26,389 nt of DNA from NCBI GenBank assembly GCA_004553095.1, contig SFMJ01000025.1, positions 1-26,389 on the forward strand, written 5' to 3'. The stretch comes from Bacteroidales bacterium (GTDB lineage: Bacteria > Bacteroidota > Bacteroidia > Bacteroidales > Muribaculaceae). A model generated the notes under the pieces. That model ran no database searches. It was not told the DNA's origin and was given only the letters and a program-made list of their open reading frames with translations. Positions within the stretch are counted from its first letter, which is position 1, and each line of letters starts with the position of its first letter. The position numbers and the translations under genes are program-made. Positions 24,501 to 26,389 of this stretch are shown one piece after another.

Positions 24501-24951
24501 TCTGCGAAGTCTCTACATCGCTCAGAAAGTAGTAGTTGTCGTCGCAGAAGGCATGGATCGTATGGTAATAGGGGGTGTCGGAGCCATCGATGTTTCGGTT
24601 CCAGGTGAAGTGGTCGAAGGCGAAGAAGGTGATACCTTTCGAGGTGTGAACGGAGGGTTGCAACGGCAGGTCATCCGGCATATCTTCGGTCAGACCGAAC
24701 GACACCTGACGGCCGCCCGTGCCATATACATGGACCTTGGCGGGGTCGGAAAATCCCATCTGTCGTAGTTGGCTGTCGCTGATGACGTGCATACCAACGC
24801 CGCTCACCTTCACCTTTACCCAGGTGCCCCGCGCGAGCTTTGATTCAGAGGCATAGCGATCTGCGTCGAGTGCATAACTCGGCACTGCCGACACCATTGC
24901 CGCGCCGGCCATCGCCAAAACCATCATTATCTTTTGCGCATTATTCATCAA
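21508..24951 (-). CDS. porU: PorU, T9SS C-terminal signal peptidase/sortase (C25 family)
   Basis: Surface cysteine protease that removes T9SS sorting domains and attaches cargo to A-LPS. 1147 residues, close to the P. gingivalis length. Signal peptide at 1-27. The start of the mature protein, KLARGTWVKVKVSGVGMHVIS followed by LRQMGFSDPAKVHVYG, is typical. His655 in NYIGHASAIGWGHEHLW and Cys688 in TFIYAATCGFAYWD correspond closely to the known P. gingivalis pair His657/Cys690. NPKSGVIGLMAATRTVY, then RYAFLGDPAIRVP, continue the family pattern. The C-terminus is FlgD/CTD-like (IVIYDLSGRRIKSI, RGIYIYRVTL). Starts 55 bases after the lysozyme gene; overlaps rex by ATGA. Confidence 0.9.
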   Translation of the reverse strand: MMNNAQKIMMVLAMAGAAMVSAVPSYALDADRYASESKLARGTWVKVKVSGVGMHVISDSQLRQMGFSDPAKVHVYGTGGRQVSFGLTEDMPDDLPLQPSVHTSKGITFFAFDHFTWNRNIDGSDTPYYHTIHAFCDDNYYFLSDVETSQSIADSDNTTAEAGENVISDYICRSVYEQDLEYAGESGSQIYGEDFRSKRTQSFELNRIDAIDGDMTVKVRFAAKTTGGTSRLSFKANGESVETSETDKIDSSSAQQYCKVTETTKKLSNMNGNVKYDITYSPTGVLFMARLDYIESFYRRALRLDNGELYFYGTYNSGETLSVSGCSSACEVWDITDAARATKVSYTLQGDKAMWSLTSGGYREYVVFDPDKISRTATPAGSIANQNIHGMETPDMLIITLPEYKEGAEKIAQHHRDYDGFRVAVCDAEQLYNEFSNGKKDVGAFRKALKMWYDRGNKEVTTDEDVETPEKHHIRYCLLMGKPFYDNKMVSAAAKSAGYTPMPIYQSYTGLSETESYSNDDLIGMLEDVTESQFSMSQATLNVAVGRLPVTSKQEALDMAAKVENYVTNPTYGPWRNRVMLIADDDDNGEHLNQSQDVYAGLRSTERGAAVVYDRNYLDTYQRVMTGVGATYPQATERMLRNYNDGVILTNYIGHASAIGWGHEHLWEWEDIISMSNKNLTFIYAATCGFAYWDELSVSGAEHILLNPKSGVIGLMAATRTVYVFNNGKLNKATSSHFFERGEDGKALRLGDVYIRGKNDYHSSNNLRYAFLGDPAIRVPISDYAVEVTTINGEDVTDPKSKMPELTAMSTATIEGTVNKPNGEIDTEFNGTINLQLYDAERVVTTYGQGQSGKVISYNDHDRRLTTANAEVKEGHWSVTLHLPPEIEGNYTPALMAGYAYDGKGKEGNGVFERFYVYGYNDAEITDVEPPLIAEYYVNSANFENGGLVNANPVVFARLQDISGINISDSGIGHSMTLTVDGKDIYSDLGNYYEQDVTDPEWGTLVYPLQGISSGRHTLQLTVWDNANNVSKATIEINVGAMIDPTIYDIYAFKGDASVDFRILTDRPNSEMKCSIVIYDLSGRRIKSIVEDVTSDINSQIDTVWDMCDEAGTRVARGIYIYRVTLETPEGSYSSKTKKLAISAPIK

Positions 24952-25006
24952 AAATTAAACGAAAACCAACCCCATTTTATTATCTATCACCCATTAAAAT
25001 TTATTC

Positions 25007-25735
25007 CTATCTCCCTTCTGTTATGGCGTTGAATTCTTCGCGGCTCCCGCTGTAGACGTTCAGGTCTACTTCGCCGCGTACTCCTGCCACCTTTCCCCGG
25101 TGGTCGTATTGCCAGTAGGTCCAGTCGCTGTTCAGACTGTTCTCTTCTTCAAAGGAACAGATCCATAACGGACACCCCTGAAATTCCGGCAATAAATATT
25201 TCTCCCAGCCGCGACGATTGCTGTAGAAGGTGACTCGATGTCCTCGCATGTTGAGATATTCCACCATCATCGCCAACCGAGATTTGATGCTATCTATCTC
25301 GATCCCTTTCGGATTCCCATGCTCTTCGACATCTATCGCAAGCCCTAAGTCCATACGCCGCTTCCCGATGACCCGAAGAAAGTTGATCGCCTGCTCCACT
25401 CCGTCGACGTCAAACCGAAAAAAATGGTATGCACCTACCTTCATCCCGGCATGCTTCGCCTTCTGATAGTTCAATACGAAGTTCTCGTCGCGAAAGTCCT
25501 GTCCCTCGCTCGCCTTTAGCCATACAAACTCATAACCCTCTGCCGCCGTGGCATTTAGATTCGCATAACCATTGTGCGCCGACAAGTCGATACCCCTCAC
25601 CGGATAGCGCTGGTGATCCACGTAGGGGGGTGTGGTCATGTATTCATGCCACGCCCACCAGCTCGCTCCCACCAAGGCAATCAACACCAAGAGAAACCAG
25701 CCCGCTACCTTAATATCCTTTATCGGCCGCTTCAT
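25007..25735 (-). CDS. Membrane-anchored GH25 lysozyme (muramidase)
   Basis: Cleaves peptidoglycan between MurNAc and GlcNAc, presumably in the periplasm. 242 residues: one N-terminal membrane helix (about 11-29, GWFLLVLIALVGASWWAW) and then a GH25 barrel. Catalytic-type residues are present: Asp50 in RGIDLSAHNG and the D-x-E pair Asp135/Glu137 in LAIDVEEHG, with VWLKASEGQDFRD and GAYHFFRF typical of the family. It starts 8 bases after the upstream membrane-protein gene ends and precedes porU by 55 bases. Opening the wall for a large envelope machine is a possible reason for its place here; ordinary wall turnover is equally likely. Confidence 0.9.
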   Translation of the reverse strand: MKRPIKDIKVAGWFLLVLIALVGASWWAWHEYMTTPPYVDHQRYPVRGIDLSAHNGYANLNATAAEGYEFVWLKASEGQDFRDENFVLNYQKAKHAGMKVGAYHFFRFDVDGVEQAINFLRVIGKRRMDLGLAIDVEEHGNPKGIEIDSIKSRLAMMVEYLNMRGHRVTFYSNRRGWEKYLLPEFQGCPLWICSFEEENSLNSDWTYWQYDHRGKVAGVRGEVDLNVYSGSREEFNAITEGR

Positions 25736-25743
25736 AGAGTTCT

Positions 25744-26389
25744 TTAATTTTTTTGCCCGGATCCCTCTTCCGCAAGCTCGCTTGAGAGCGATCCCGGCTC
25801 TAAATATAACGCATAGTCTACCGTCGATATGATTTCTTTATAACGTTTTTTAACTATCCATTGTTGTATGATGCCACTCTTTTCGGCATTGTGATAGGTG
25901 TTGTTCTCTGTGGTTTTCCCTTCGCCATACGCCGCACTGCCTGCTCCCCAGTGGCTCCCGATCGTGTTGAAACGCATCACCAAGATTTTGGTGCTGTCAC
26001 CCGTCTGTTGTAGTTTTTTGTCCAGCATCTTCGGGGTCAGAAGCTCCGGCCAGGAACATCCCAGCGCCGGCACCGTACCCGTCAGATGATTGAGCATCGG
26101 CGCCGAACCATACACTAAGAGGGTGTCTCCCGCCGATACGTAGGGAGCGATCTCCCGCGTGATGGCTCTTATCCTCCCGGCGCGTGCCGCCGATGTCCGG
26201 ATATGATCTGTTCCCCGATATCCGGGCGTCGCCGTCATCTCTTCTATCGGTGTGTCGTCGAAATAAAATCCCCCTTGCCCGGCTTTCACGCATCCCATGC
26301 CGAGGATTATCAGCGCTGTAGCCACTACGACATATCGCCCCGCCGTGCGCCGCAATCCCTCCATCGCCGGCACTATCGCCAACCAGAGC
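25744..26389 (-). CDS. C-terminal part of a large membrane protein (cut by right edge)
   Basis: The frame stays open to the window's right end, reading LWLAIVPAMEG before the first internal ATG, so the true start is outside. A membrane helix (YVVVATALIILGMGCV) is followed by about 150 probably periplasmic residues including GDTLLVYGSAPMLNHLTG and ILVMRF. One helix plus a soluble tail with '..gd.l.v.g....l..lt' resembles the ends of multi-helix GT39/PMT-like glycosyltransferase-type membrane proteins in Bacteroidales, but that is weak. Ends 8 bases before the lysozyme start, so likely one operon. Confidence 0.6.
   Translation of the reverse strand, partial: LWLAIVPAMEGLRRTAGRYVVVATALIILGMGCVKAGQGGFYFDDTPIEEMTATPGYRGTDHIRTSAARAGRIRAITREIAPYVSAGDTLLVYGSAPMLNHLTGTVPALGCSWPELLTPKMLDKKLQQTGDSTKILVMRFNTIGSHWGAGSAAYGEGKTTENNTYHNAEKSGIIQQWIVKKRYKEIISTVDYALYLEPGSLSSELAEEGSGQKN

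Overview
The window looks like chromosomal DNA of a Bacteroidales bacterium that runs a type IX secretion system (T9SS). Supporting points are the genes porV, two C25-family PorU-like proteins and a Bacteroidetes-type rex; secreted proteins ending in T9SS-style sorting domains; and a promoter of the Bacteroidetes form TTTG-N19-TAnnTTTG. A gut Muribaculaceae-like organism is my best guess, but this is inference. I see no insertion sequence, tRNA, rRNA or CRISPR array.

Layout. Positions 1-243 (minus) hold the start of a Crp/Fnr-family regulator that runs off the left edge. The gap at 244-439 carries a Crp/Fnr-like palindrome and a promoter reading right. Positions 440-10783 (plus) hold three exported T9SS-type cargo proteins: an M6-like metalloprotease and two large adhesin-like proteins built of Fn3 and jelly-roll modules. 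A strong intrinsic terminator at about 10814-10858 ends this unit. Everything from 26389 down to 11073 is on the minus strand and tightly packed: the end of a membrane protein, a membrane-anchored GH25 lysozyme, PorU, Rex, a degenerate FAH-fold protein, a second PorU-like protein, PorV, IspF, a CvpA-family protein, then SufC, SufD and SufS. Several joins are ATGA overlaps (porU/rex; FAH-like/porU-like) or gaps of 4-8 bases, so much of this is probably co-transcribed.

How it fits together. PorU and PorV belong to the outer-membrane attachment complex that cleaves C-terminal sorting domains and anchors cargo. The convergent plus-strand genes encode proteins of the type that complex handles. Rex (an NADH/NAD+ sensor), IspF (isoprenoid precursors) and the Suf genes (Fe-S clusters) look like housekeeping genes sharing the transcript. 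sufB is not beside sufC.

Most interesting observations: (1) heptamer repeat arrays, with TAG or TAA recurring every 7 bases, at the 3' ends of at least four genes of the minus-strand operon and also downstream of sufS; (2) two PorU-like sortases in one operon, both keeping the His/Cys pair; (3) an FAH-fold protein that has apparently lost its metal and active-site residues and is translationally coupled to the second PorU; (4) a near-FNR-box palindrome between the Crp/Fnr gene and the protease gene.
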